From Nitrosomonas sp. (GTDB taxonomy: Bacteria; Pseudomonadota; Gammaproteobacteria; Burkholderiales; Nitrosomonadaceae), in assembly GCA_019745325.1 (NCBI GenBank), contig JAIETK010000006.1, positions 1-64,000 of the forward strand: a DNA stretch of 64,000 nt, in the 5' to 3' direction. The notes under the pieces are model-generated. The model ran no database searches and was not told the origin of the DNA. It was given only the letters and a program-made list of their open reading frames with translations. The translations under genes and the position numbers were made by a program. This document shows, one piece after another, positions 26,564 through 35,030 of this stretch (within the stretch, counting starts at the first letter, position 1; the number at the start of each line of letters is the position of its first letter).

Positions 26564-26914
26564 GGCTTCCAGCGCAGAATGATCGTGCCAAATCGATTCG
26601 GAAACATGAATGAGCAGCAAATTGGTAGTCTGCGCCGTGCGGTATTCGTACAGAACATCCCGTCTTCCTTCATGATCTCCGGCAATATCCAGCCACAAAT
26701 GACGCAACTCGATTTCCTGCTCGTCAGGCAGCGCGCTAAACAAGTCGAACGACACATGACCATTCGCATCGGTTTCGACAAACCCCAGGCGCTTGTTGAT
26801 GGTTTCGCCGGTTTTCCGGCAGACGTATTCCGCGCTGACAGCCACAGTCGCCGTGGTGTAGCGGTTGTTTTTCCGCACGGTTTCGCCGATGAGTAAAAGT
26901 CTGAGTTTTTTCAT
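26561..26914 (-). CDS. Unrecognised 117-residue protein, C-terminus abutting a MITE
   Basis: No family recognised. The protein is soluble and beta-rich (RLLLIGETVRKNNRYTTATV and then AVSAEYVCRKTG), reminiscent of a small beta-sandwich. ATG 26914 (MKKLRLLL) is preferred; the frame opens earlier at 26965. The stop TAA is formed by the tip of the family A element at 26415-26563, so the original C-terminus may have been longer. Confidence 0.55.
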   Translation of the reverse strand: MKKLRLLLIGETVRKNNRYTTATVAVSAEYVCRKTGETINKRLGFVETDANGHVSFDLFSALPDEQEIELRHLWLDIAGDHEGRRDVLYEYRTAQTTNLLLIHVSESIWHDHSALEA

Positions 26915-27050
26915 GATCGACCGGTAATTCATGATTGATGATGCCGGTTTGCCAATTTCCGGCAATGAACGAGGTTTAACAAGTCTACCGTCATGCCGGT
27001 CGTCTCAATGTGATTTTTGTCACACTGCCTGGCGGATTCACGGCAAAACC

Positions 27051-28502
27051 TTAGCGGTCTTGATCCGCTACGCGCGCGATGAAAAACGGCTGATCAGCCG
27101 CGATCAATTGAATGAATTGCGGATACTGGAATACGCTGCTGCTGGAGCGCGGATCCAGCAATAACGGCAACAGCCGTGCGGTATCCGGCAGTAATGGGAC
27201 ATACAAATGACCGGACATGACCACGGCACGATCGCGGGATGTATCCAAGACCCGGAGGGCACGTTCCGGGGTATCGCCGTATGCGAAAACATCGTTTTCC
27301 AGCACCGTCTCAAACGGTTCCGTAACCTTATCGAACGAGATGCGATGCCGTTCGAACAATTCCGCGAAAACCTCAACATGCGCGTGCACGATATAGGCGC
27401 TGGGCAACTGCAAAAAATCATGCGCTGCAATGGCGCGATGATCGGCAAATTCAATGGACTCGATCTCGCGCGTATCGCGCCGGCGCAGATTAATTCGTGT
27501 TACCGGCGATTCGTTTCTGGGTACATAGGAACCGTTGAGCGCTATGTTTCCCTGCGGCGGAAGCTGCATTGCGCGTGCGATAGCTGACAGAATTGCTGGT
27601 TGTTGCGGCTGCAATACCTGTAACAACGCTTGCAAGCAGCACCATTGCTTTTCCGTTCGAACTGCGATATTGCGGAATGTCGGATGCGGATCGGCTTTCG
27701 GCTCCATCGGTGTTTCCAGCAAAATCGCCAGCGCGCCGCGCAATCCGGCTTTGTTGCGGAAGGTGCGCATCGTCAGGTCTCCATGCGTGACCGGCTGTTT
27801 CGTGGAGGTGATCTCGCGGATATAACGTTGAGCGCGCAGACCGCGCGTTTCAACCGCCGCGATCAACGCCGGCAGCAATTGCAATTCCGCGTAGTTTTGC
27901 AAATTTTCAGAAATAGCCGGATGACTTGCCACATCGAATTGCGCTTCGAAATCGGTCAAATAACCTTCGAGTCCGAGCGTTTTGCGTTTCAACACCGCCG
28001 ACTCATGCAGATCCAGCACTACCGCCGGGCGGTAATGCAATACTGCGGCATCCAGCGCGCAGCTCTCGGGTTGCGACAACAATACAAAATCCCGGTTGAT
28101 GTTGACGTCGTTGCCGTTCTTGCTGGAATCTCGCTCGCGGCCATCCGGATTGGCGTTCGGGATCATGATGAATTCAAAATGCTCCAGCAGCTGCTGCAGC
28201 TCGCCCGTGAGTATGGCTCGCGCCAAATACAGCAATGCTTCGCAACCAGCCGCTTCCGAGGCTCCATGTTGCGAGCCGGCCAGCATGATCCGCAATTTTT
28301 GCCGGTTTGCCCGCTGATTCTTGGAATCATCACCGCAATAAAGCGCCAGGATTTCCCGTCCCTGCGCCGAATGGCCGATGCAATCCAGCCGTGCAAATTG
28401 TCCGGCGGCGAATGCCAGCGTCTGCAAATAATGGACGATCTCCTCCGAGCTCGAATAACGTTGGAAACCGTTTTGCTCCAACGGTGTTTTAATCCGCTTC
28501 AT
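27051..28502 (-). CDS. M14-family zinc carboxypeptidase (cytoplasmic form)
   Basis: A 483-residue metallopeptidase of the M14 type, without signal peptide. The first zinc site is GSQHGASEAAG: the His-Glu pair has three residues between (H79, E83), one more than the usual HxxE. NANPDGRERDSSKNGNDVNI and NRDF mark the substrate pocket, VLDLHESAVLK supplies the second His, and LLETPMEP the likely catalytic Glu. It overlaps the upstream paralogue by 4 bp, so the two are translated together. Substrate unknown; peptidoglycan peptides or small peptides are possible. Confidence 0.82.
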   Translation of the reverse strand: MKRIKTPLEQNGFQRYSSSEEIVHYLQTLAFAAGQFARLDCIGHSAQGREILALYCGDDSKNQRANRQKLRIMLAGSQHGASEAAGCEALLYLARAILTGELQQLLEHFEFIMIPNANPDGRERDSSKNGNDVNINRDFVLLSQPESCALDAAVLHYRPAVVLDLHESAVLKRKTLGLEGYLTDFEAQFDVASHPAISENLQNYAELQLLPALIAAVETRGLRAQRYIREITSTKQPVTHGDLTMRTFRNKAGLRGALAILLETPMEPKADPHPTFRNIAVRTEKQWCCLQALLQVLQPQQPAILSAIARAMQLPPQGNIALNGSYVPRNESPVTRINLRRRDTREIESIEFADHRAIAAHDFLQLPSAYIVHAHVEVFAELFERHRISFDKVTEPFETVLENDVFAYGDTPERALRVLDTSRDRAVVMSGHLYVPLLPDTARLLPLLLDPRSSSSVFQYPQFIQLIAADQPFFIARVADQDR

Positions 28503-30028
28503 GGCTGGTTTACCCGGACTTCCTCGAAAGTGCGGTAAATAAAAAACTCTTGTTCCGGTTCCACCAATCTTGCGTATTCGGGATAACGAAAAATACTGCT
28601 GATTGAACGTGGATCCAGCAGCAATGCGGCGGTACGTCCGTTTGGCTGAAGCAAGTCGATGAGCAGGCTGCCGCGATCAATCGTCAAAGTCTTCTGCGTC
28701 TCCGCCAGCAACCCGGTACGCATCAGGCTATTGGCAGGTACATCGACACGCATCGCAATCACTTGCTGCTCCGACGGATGCGGCAAGCGACGGTAATCAA
28801 TGCGATGACGCTCAAGCACTGAACGGATGACATCTTGATGACGGGTAATCACCAGCATTCGCGGAAAAGCGGCCGCATCGGCATTGATCTGCAGGCGATG
28901 ATCCGGAAACACGCGCGGCTCGAGTTCTCCGGTATCCAGCCGCCGCATGACAATCGATTTTTGCGGTTGCGCTGGATTCAGCGCATAACCGGCGTATAAC
29001 GTCAACGGCTCCTGATGCAGCATGGCACGCGCCAATGCCGTCTGCGCCAGAATTTCGGCGCGCCGCTCATGCGCCAGCGTCAGCAACGAATGCAAACATA
29101 ACAGCTGCCGTGCCACTCGCTGCGCGATATTGCGGTACGTCGGATGCACCGCTTCGCGCGAATCCAGTTTGGTTTCGACCAGCAGCGACAATACGCCGGT
29201 CATGGCGGCGGCATTGCGGAAATTGCGCAATGTCAATCCGCCATTGGTGACCGGCTGTTGGATACTGGTGATCTCCCCGATGTAACGGCGCGCCGGCAGT
29301 CCGCCATCCGATACCCGGGCGGTTAACGCCGGCAAGAAAATATTCAAGGCATAATCCCGCAGCGCTGCCGGCACTGACGGATTGTTACTGATTTCGAATT
29401 GCGCGTCGAAATCGGTCAGATAGCCGTCTTTGGCGAGCGATTCGCGCTTTAATACCGCCGATTCATGCGAATCGAGCAATACGTGCGGCGCATAGCGTTC
29501 CACCGCTTCTTTCAGCACGCGGGTTTCAGGTTGCGTGAGCAATACGAAATCGGTGTTGATATTGACGCGATTGGCATTCGACCGTCGCCCTAAGTCACGC
29601 CCGTCGGGATTGGCATTGGGCAGCAAAATCACATCCATTTCCTCCAGCAACGGCCGCAGATATCCATCCGCCAGCTCCCTTGCGATCACCAGCATTGCCT
29701 CGCCGCCCGCGGGTTCTGCGGCGCCGTGTTGCGAACCGGCGATCATAACCGTTAGCCGCTTTGCGGTATGATCCCGGCGCGGCGCGGAAAATCGCATGAC
29801 TTCAATCGGGCGATCCAGAACGCTGTGACCGATCGACTCCACACGCACCAGCTCCGGATAACGCTCGGCCAGCGCATGAAGATAACCACTTATTTCACTC
29901 GACGTGCTGATTCTGGCATAGCGCGCCGCTTCCAGCGGCGTTTGCAGCGGGACAACTTGCCCGGCGCACAAGACACTGTAAGTGGCTGTAATAACGATAA
30001 ATATTTTTTGCAGCAGCAAACGCATCAT
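28499..30028 (-). CDS. M14-family zinc carboxypeptidase (exported form)
   Basis: A 509-residue paralogue of the downstream gene, with an N-terminal signal peptide (LLLQKIFIVITATYSVLCAG), so it should act in the periplasm. Motifs correspond one to one: GSQHGAAEPAGGEAM, NANPDGRDLGRRSNANRVNI, VLLDSHESAVLK and LLVETKLD. It again has H-x3-E. It is the first gene of a two-gene minus-strand operon. A pair of related enzymes, one exported and one not, with coupled translation hints at sequential trimming of the same kind of substrate on both sides of the membrane. Confidence 0.82.
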   Translation of the reverse strand: MMRLLLQKIFIVITATYSVLCAGQVVPLQTPLEAARYARISTSSEISGYLHALAERYPELVRVESIGHSVLDRPIEVMRFSAPRRDHTAKRLTVMIAGSQHGAAEPAGGEAMLVIARELADGYLRPLLEEMDVILLPNANPDGRDLGRRSNANRVNINTDFVLLTQPETRVLKEAVERYAPHVLLDSHESAVLKRESLAKDGYLTDFDAQFEISNNPSVPAALRDYALNIFLPALTARVSDGGLPARRYIGEITSIQQPVTNGGLTLRNFRNAAAMTGVLSLLVETKLDSREAVHPTYRNIAQRVARQLLCLHSLLTLAHERRAEILAQTALARAMLHQEPLTLYAGYALNPAQPQKSIVMRRLDTGELEPRVFPDHRLQINADAAAFPRMLVITRHQDVIRSVLERHRIDYRRLPHPSEQQVIAMRVDVPANSLMRTGLLAETQKTLTIDRGSLLIDLLQPNGRTAALLLDPRSISSIFRYPEYARLVEPEQEFFIYRTFEEVRVNQP

Positions 30029-30381
30029 GACAATCAGAGAATTGTATCAGCTTGATTTCCAGGACATTCGCACTGACACGTGTCCTGCTATTTTACTTAA
30101 ACGACAGTAACTAAGTACTAGTAAAAAAAGGAATAATTTCCCATTCCACCAAGTCCGCTTTCAGCATATCGTACACACAACTGTTTAAGCATCCATTTTT
30201 TAGACAGCACTCATAACAATAAGCAGCAAAGCAACACGATTTATTAAAGCTGTAAAAGGCAATTTCACCGCCCTTTGCGTAACTGGTCAATGCGATGCCT
30301 TGGAAGACATTATGGCAGAAACCAGTCATCCGCCGGGCCGGTGAAATAAAAATATCTATATGTCTTATTGGAGATTTCATT
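30029..30381. other. Divergent intergenic region, no gene seen
   Basis: A 353-bp gap between the divergently transcribed carboxypeptidase operon and the PEP-CTERM gene. It is AT-rich and must hold promoters in both directions. Neither a structured RNA nor a coding region is supported. Confidence 0.4.
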
Positions 30382-31074
30382 ATGCGTATCGTATCGATAC
30401 TTGCTTTACTCGCTTTAACCAGCGGTCCCGCTACTGCGGCGGCTATTTATCAAATCGGCGATAACGACGGTTACGGCGCGGCTGTTTGCGATAACTGCTC
30501 TCACAGCTTCGATGGCTTCAGCGCCGATCATGACGGCCGCAGCGCCACGGAAAAACTTGCGACGGACGGCGCGCAATATACCGACACGTACAGCACCACG
30601 CACCCAGGTTTTAGCCCGCATGGATTGGAAACCGTAGCCACTTTCCATTTCGGCGGATTAGGCGCGCACTGGACATCCGGCAAACTGGAAATCGATTTGG
30701 CGGATTTTCAGGCCTCCGAATTTGGCGCCGTAGCCGCTGCGTTTAACGGTATCACGCAGGATTTCGCTTTCGATGACGGTTATACAAAAACCGCGATTCA
30801 CACGTTTCTGTTGAGCGATGCGGTGCTGGATTCGATCAACGCCACCGGTGAATTGGTCATCACCATCGACCGCAACAACTCCAGCGATTTCTATGGCATC
30901 GATTACCTAAAACTGACCGATCTGACCGAACCGGTGATGTTCATGCCGCCGGTAATGAATACGGCGGCGCTGCCGGTACCCGAACCTGAAACATACTTGA
31001 TGTTGCTCGCCGGGCTGACATTATTGAGCTTCGCCTACCGCCGCAATATCAAACCAACCGGTTTAACAGCTTAA
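30382..31074 (+). CDS. PEP-CTERM sorted exported protein
   Basis: A 230-residue secreted protein with signal peptide MRIVSILALLALTSGPATAA, a beta-rich body and the C-terminal anchor PVPEPETYLMLLAGLTLLSF followed by AYRRN. The VPEPE-type tail is the exosortase recognition signal. TTGGAGATT precedes ATG 30382; the open frame extends further upstream, but the signal peptide fixes this start. It is followed by a strong terminator, so it is monocistronic. Confidence 0.87.
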   Translation: MRIVSILALLALTSGPATAAAIYQIGDNDGYGAAVCDNCSHSFDGFSADHDGRSATEKLATDGAQYTDTYSTTHPGFSPHGLETVATFHFGGLGAHWTSGKLEIDLADFQASEFGAVAAAFNGITQDFAFDDGYTKTAIHTFLLSDAVLDSINATGELVITIDRNNSSDFYGIDYLKLTDLTEPVMFMPPVMNTAALPVPEPETYLMLLAGLTLLSFAYRRNIKPTGLTA

Positions 31075-31090
31075 TCTTTCCTTGATGTAG

Positions 31091-31126
31091 CAAAACAAAA
31101 CCCCGCTCCGGCGGGTTTTTGTTTTG
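31091..31126. terminator. Rho-independent terminator after PEP-CTERM gene
   Basis: CAAAACAAAACCCCGC pairs with GCGGGTTTTTGTTTTG around a short TCCG loop. A-rich and T-rich arms make it usable in both directions. Confidence 0.85.
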
Positions 31127-31193
31127 GTGCGGTATCGCAACGTTGCAAGCGATAGGGTGCAAACCGCCGCTGTGCTACAATTTCTTCCGTAAA

Positions 31194-31333
31194 CAGGCCG
31201 TTGAAAAACTTTTTCGAAGCAGCCGACACAAGGCAAAAACAGGCGAAAAAGCGCAGTTCATGCGCAATAAATGAGCATTTTGAGCTTGTTTTTAACACCG
31301 TAGCGGCAACACAGATAGTTTTTCAACAGCCTG
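31194..31333. mobile_element. MITE-like element, family B, copy 1, with TSD
   Basis: Terminal inverted repeats CAGGCCGTTGAAAAACT (31194-31210) and AGTTTTTCAACAGCCTG (31317-31333) match at 16 of 17 positions. GTAAA lies directly on both sides (31189-31193 and 31334-31338), a 5-bp target duplication. The interior is a hairpin core with GGCAAAAACAGGCGAAAAAG and its near complement. Confidence 0.88.
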
Positions 31334-31393
31334 GTAAACAGCGTCAATCCGATCATTTGCGTACCTCAACGATCCCATCAATAAAGGAAAGCT

Positions 31394-33193
31394 ATGAAAA
31401 TCGCCTGCGTTGCTTTGTCCGCCCTTATCTTATCCGCCTGTATTTCCCATCCCCTGGAAGCACCGCCGCCCCCCGCGTATGTAAAAGCCGTGCCGGACGA
31501 TTGGGTGCAAGCATTCCGCGACAAAACCCAGGAAAAATCGGCTTATCTGCAATCGCACCAAGTCGCATACGATTGGTTCGGCAATTTCGCTTTCAGCGAA
31601 ACCGACGGCATTCCTTTTATCGCGTTGAAACTGATACCCAAGCTCGCGCCGGAATTGTGGGGCAGCGCTGAAAACTTTCTCGACGCGGTTGGCTTGTTCA
31701 TCGACGAGCGGCAACCTGCATATCCGGCGGCGCGCGGCATCGGCTTCAGCGGCTTGTCACGCGCTGTTGCGGACGGCAACATCGACTACGCGTCGTTTAC
31801 TTGCGGCGCGTGTCATATCGGCCGGGTGCGGCTGGAAAACGGTGAAATCGATTATCTCGACGGCGGCGTGAATACCACTTTCAACATCGTGTCGTTCCGC
31901 GTTAAGCTGTACCAAACCTTGCAGCAGGCTTACGACGGTAAGACCGGCGACGACAAATATCAAGTGCTGACGCAGAAACTGCTGGCCGCGCTGGATGAAG
32001 TTCAGCAACAAAACCCGCATTACTTCTACAACAACTTCCAATCCGCCAGCCGCCATTTCGACGCGGATTACGAAGCCGCGCAGATCAAATTGTTCCGTAA
32101 AAACGCCGTGCAAACGGTTACAAAATTCGCGCAGCGCGTGGAAGCCGAATACCAGGGTTTCGGCGCTTTGATCGCGAAGAACTACAGCGGTTTTGAACAG
32201 CCGATGCTAGCCGGTTTTCCCGGCATGGCCGATGCCACCGGGTTGAGCGCGGTCAACGGTTACATCGACGCGCGCAAAAGCCCGATTCTCAAATGGTTCG
32301 CCGGGCTTTCGCTGCCGCCGGAACCCGGCATCACCGATTTCATGTCGGTTTGGGAACAGGACAAACGCCGCGCCAGCTGGGATGAAAGCCATAAAAGGCT
32401 GATTAACGGCGGCGGGCAATGGAACGGCAACGTGCCGATGCCGGTGTACCGCAATTTGATCGCGATGCTGACGCTCGGTCTGGAACAAACCGATGTGCGC
32501 GTGGCGGCATTTGCCGAGGAATTGCTCAACGGTTTACCGGCCAGTCCTTATCCGTTCGCGGTCGATGTAACGCTGGCCAAGAAGGGTCAAGCGCTGTTTG
32601 CCGAGCACTGCGCCGATTGCCATCAACCGAAAAACGGCAAGGTCTACGACAACCTCGGCACCAGCATGAAACGCGCCTACGTGGTCGGCACGCTGCTGAA
32701 TTACGCCGCGCGCAAGGAGCTGTACGACAACTGTTCGCCGGAAACCACCGTGCAGTTATACGGCAAGGATGTCAAACCCTGCGCCGAATTCGACGGCATT
32801 TCGCTGGTTGGCAAAAAGGATCTGCTGATGTCGCCGAACGACGAACACCACGGTTACAACGCCCGGCCGTTGAGCGGCGTGTGGGCGCAAGCACCATATT
32901 TGCACAACGGCACGGTGCCGACGGTCTATCACCTGCTGGTGCCGGATGAACGCCCGGCGAGCTTTATCAAAAGCCGCCTCGATTACGATACGAAACTGCT
33001 CGGCTTTGCCTGGGACCCGCAGCAATCCGCCGCGCAACACGAAGGCTATCTGTTCCAGGCCAACGCCATCCCGGCGCTGAGCAACAAAGGCCACGACAAG
33101 GACATCGTGGAAGGTAAAAAAACCTACCGCCTCAATTGGTCGAACGATAAGGAAGGCGCATTTGCCATCATCGAATACTTGAAAATCTTATAA
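31394..33193 (+). CDS. Di-haem c-type cytochrome, RoxA/RoxB-like
   Basis: A 599-residue exported lipoprotein (lipobox LSAC in MKIACVALSALILSACIS) with two haem c sites, CGACH (residues 137-141) and CADCH (406-410). The size, the wide spacing and the C-terminal signature RPLSGVWAQAPYLHNGTVPT followed by VYHLL place it near the RoxA/RoxB rubber-oxygenase-like and di-haem peroxidase-like cytochromes. Rubber cleavage is unlikely to be the role in this setting; a periplasmic redox or peroxide function is more plausible. AAAGGAA precedes the start. The family B element ends 60 bp upstream, possibly within its promoter. Confidence 0.82.
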   Translation: MKIACVALSALILSACISHPLEAPPPPAYVKAVPDDWVQAFRDKTQEKSAYLQSHQVAYDWFGNFAFSETDGIPFIALKLIPKLAPELWGSAENFLDAVGLFIDERQPAYPAARGIGFSGLSRAVADGNIDYASFTCGACHIGRVRLENGEIDYLDGGVNTTFNIVSFRVKLYQTLQQAYDGKTGDDKYQVLTQKLLAALDEVQQQNPHYFYNNFQSASRHFDADYEAAQIKLFRKNAVQTVTKFAQRVEAEYQGFGALIAKNYSGFEQPMLAGFPGMADATGLSAVNGYIDARKSPILKWFAGLSLPPEPGITDFMSVWEQDKRRASWDESHKRLINGGGQWNGNVPMPVYRNLIAMLTLGLEQTDVRVAAFAEELLNGLPASPYPFAVDVTLAKKGQALFAEHCADCHQPKNGKVYDNLGTSMKRAYVVGTLLNYAARKELYDNCSPETTVQLYGKDVKPCAEFDGISLVGKKDLLMSPNDEHHGYNARPLSGVWAQAPYLHNGTVPTVYHLLVPDERPASFIKSRLDYDTKLLGFAWDPQQSAAQHEGYLFQANAIPALSNKGHDKDIVEGKKTYRLNWSNDKEGAFAIIEYLKIL

Positions 33194-33221
33194 TCTTCAA
33201 TCACTCACCCAAGGAGTTAAC

Positions 33222-33656
33222 ATGAATAATCCCGTGATTCAGCCTTATCTGATGTTCGGCGGGCGCTGCGAAGAAGCGCTGGAATTCTATCGCACCGCAT
33301 TGGGCGCACAGATCGACATGCTCATGCGTTTCCAGGAAAGTCCCGATCCACCGCCGCCCGGTATGCTGCCACCCGGCTTTGAAAGCAAGATCATGCACGC
33401 CAGCTTCCGCATCGCCGGCAATGTGCTGATGGCCTCTGACGGATGCGAAGTTGGCTCGCAATTCAAGGGTTTCTCGCTGTCGATTTCGGTCGCCACCGAA
33501 GCGGAAGCCGAACGTTACTTTGCCGCGCTGTCCGGCGGTGGCCAAGTACAAATGCCGTTGGCGAAAACCTTCTGGTCGCCCAAGTTCGGCATGCTGACCG
33601 ACCGCTTCGGCATCAGTTGGATGGTCAACGTCGTCACTACCGAATGCAACGGATGA
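33222..33656 (+). CDS. VOC family protein, PhnB-like
   Basis: A 144-residue vicinal-oxygen-chelate fold protein. Marks of the PhnB/3-demethylubiquinone-methyltransferase-like group are IQPYLMFGGRCEEALEFYRT, MHASFRIAGNVLMASDG and the ending FGMLTDRFGISWMVNV. Such proteins are usually small metal-binding enzymes or resistance proteins of undefined substrate. AAGGAG stands before the ATG. The stop overlaps the next ATG (ATGA), coupling it to the small lipoprotein gene that follows. Confidence 0.87.
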   Translation: MNNPVIQPYLMFGGRCEEALEFYRTALGAQIDMLMRFQESPDPPPPGMLPPGFESKIMHASFRIAGNVLMASDGCEVGSQFKGFSLSISVATEAEAERYFAALSGGGQVQMPLAKTFWSPKFGMLTDRFGISWMVNVVTTECNG

Positions 33657-34015
33657 TATTGCACATCCCGATCATGGGCATCGCTGCGGCGATAGGATTA
33701 ACGGTTAGCAGGCCGTTGAAAAACGTTTTCGAGGCAGCCGATACAAGGCAAAAACAGGCGAAAAAGCGCAGTTTATGCGGTATAAATGAGCATTTTGAGC
33801 TTGTTTTTAACACCGTAACGGCAACGCAGATAGTTTTTCAACGGCCGGTTAGCGGTTGCACCGCGCAGCAGCTCAACTCCACCGGCCAATCGTGGCAGCG
33901 CAACGAATGCGCCCGAATGCTCGATCAATGGGAGCGCGAACGCTGCCTGTCGAACGCCAGCACGCCGTACGAAGCCTACAAAAAACAATCCGGCGATGCG
34001 GATACCGGGAGATGA
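33653..34015 (+). CDS. Small lipoprotein gene with in-frame MITE insertion
   Basis: The frame runs for 120 codons from an ATG overlapping the VOC stop. Codons 1-18 give MILHIPIMGIAAAIGLTV and then enter a family B element (33709-33847). After the element the frame continues as SGCTAQQLNSTGQSWQRNEC and on to the stop. Removing the element and one copy of the 5-bp duplication restores a continuous signal peptide with lipobox LTVSGC and a 72-residue lipoprotein. Element plus duplication is 144 bp, exactly 48 codons, so the frame is kept. The inserted product probably fails to be lipidated normally. No family is recognised for the mature part. Confidence 0.75.
   Translation: MILHIPIMGIAAAIGLTVSRPLKNVFEAADTRQKQAKKRSLCGINEHFELVFNTVTATQIVFQRPVSGCTAQQLNSTGQSWQRNECARMLDQWERERCLSNASTPYEAYKKQSGDADTGR
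33709..33847. mobile_element. MITE-like element, family B, copy 2, with TSD
   Basis: Ends CAGGCCGTTGAAAAACG and AGTTTTTCAACGGCCG; GTTAG lies on both sides (33704-33708 and 33848-33852). The interior is nearly identical to the element at 31194. The right tip has lost one base compared with copy 1, which keeps the host frame open. Confidence 0.88.
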
Positions 34016-34022
34016 TGTCCGT

Positions 34023-35000
34023 ATGAACCCCGACCAGCCCGGCAAGCTAACGTTTGAAACCGCGGCGCAGCATGCCAGCACGGAAGTTCCGGTGTTCCCG
34101 CCCGCTTGCCGCGCCGCGGAAGTACGGCAGCAACTCGCGGGGCGGCAGTACGAAAGCGCGAGTCACGTGATCGTTTGCGAGCAGCGCAAATTTCTCGGTG
34201 TGGTACGCATCGAAGACTTGCTCGCCGCTGCCGCCGATACCCCGCTGAACGATCTGATGGACCGCGAAGCGCCGGTCGTCGCGCCGGGGGTGGATCAAGA
34301 AGTTGCTGCCTGGCATGCCGTGCGCAACGGCGAATCCGCCTTGACCGTGGTGGATCGCGAAGGCCATTTCGCCGGCGTGATTCCGCCGCACCGGCTGCTT
34401 GCGGTATTGCTGTCGGAGCACGAGGAAGACTTGTCGCGCTTGGGCGGCTTCACCAAAAGCACCCATGTGGCCCGCGCGACCAGCGAAGAACCGGTCGAAC
34501 GGCGCTTCCGCCATCGTATCCCCTGGCTCGTCGTCGGACTCGGCGGCGCCCTGCTCGCCGCGGATTTCGTCGGCTGGTTCGAATCGCAATTGCAACACAC
34601 CGTGATGCTGGCGTTCTTCATTCCCGGCATCGTCTATCTGGCGGATGCAGTCGGCACGCAAACCGAAACCGTCGTGGTGCGCGGCTTATCCGTCGGGGTC
34701 AGCATGCAGCGGATGGTCAAGCGCGAATTACTGACCGGCCTCGCCATTGGTTTTGCGCTCGCGGTGATCGCCGGACCTTTGGTATGGTGGCGCTGGGAAC
34801 AAGCGGATGTCGCGCTGTGCGTCGGACTATCGGTATTCGCCGCGTGTTCCACCGCCACCGTGGCGGCGATGGCGCTGCCCTCCTTGCTCGACCGGTTCGG
34901 ACTCGACCCGGCCTTCGGCAGCGGACCGCTGGCGACGGTGATTCAAGACCTGCTGTCGATCCTAATTTACTTCGGTATCGCCAGCGCGGTGGTGCAGTGA
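34023..35000 (+). CDS. MgtE-like magnesium transporter with CBS domains
   Basis: A 325-residue inner-membrane protein. Residues 1-130 form a CBS-domain pair (SHVIVCEQRKFLGVVRIEDL and ALTVVDREGHFAGVIPPHRL). Residues 155-325 form the five-helix MgtE channel: PWLVVGLGGALLAADFVGWF, AFFIPGIVYLADAVGTQTET with the conserved acidic pore residue, and FGSGPLATVIQDLLSILIYF with the conserved Asp. The N-terminal helical domain of full-length MgtE is absent, as in some short family members. The ATG at 34023 is preferred over an upstream frame opening. It follows the small lipoprotein gene by 7 bp. Confidence 0.85.
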   Translation: MNPDQPGKLTFETAAQHASTEVPVFPPACRAAEVRQQLAGRQYESASHVIVCEQRKFLGVVRIEDLLAAAADTPLNDLMDREAPVVAPGVDQEVAAWHAVRNGESALTVVDREGHFAGVIPPHRLLAVLLSEHEEDLSRLGGFTKSTHVARATSEEPVERRFRHRIPWLVVGLGGALLAADFVGWFESQLQHTVMLAFFIPGIVYLADAVGTQTETVVVRGLSVGVSMQRMVKRELLTGLAIGFALAVIAGPLVWWRWEQADVALCVGLSVFAACSTATVAAMALPSLLDRFGLDPAFGSGPLATVIQDLLSILIYFGIASAVVQ

Positions 35001-35030
35001 CAAACTACCGGCTTATGCAACGGATAGACT

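Noticed and set aside
31201..31671. Reading frame starting inside a MITE and running into the cytochrome gene
   Set aside because: It overlaps the strongly supported cytochrome gene in another frame and has no family match.
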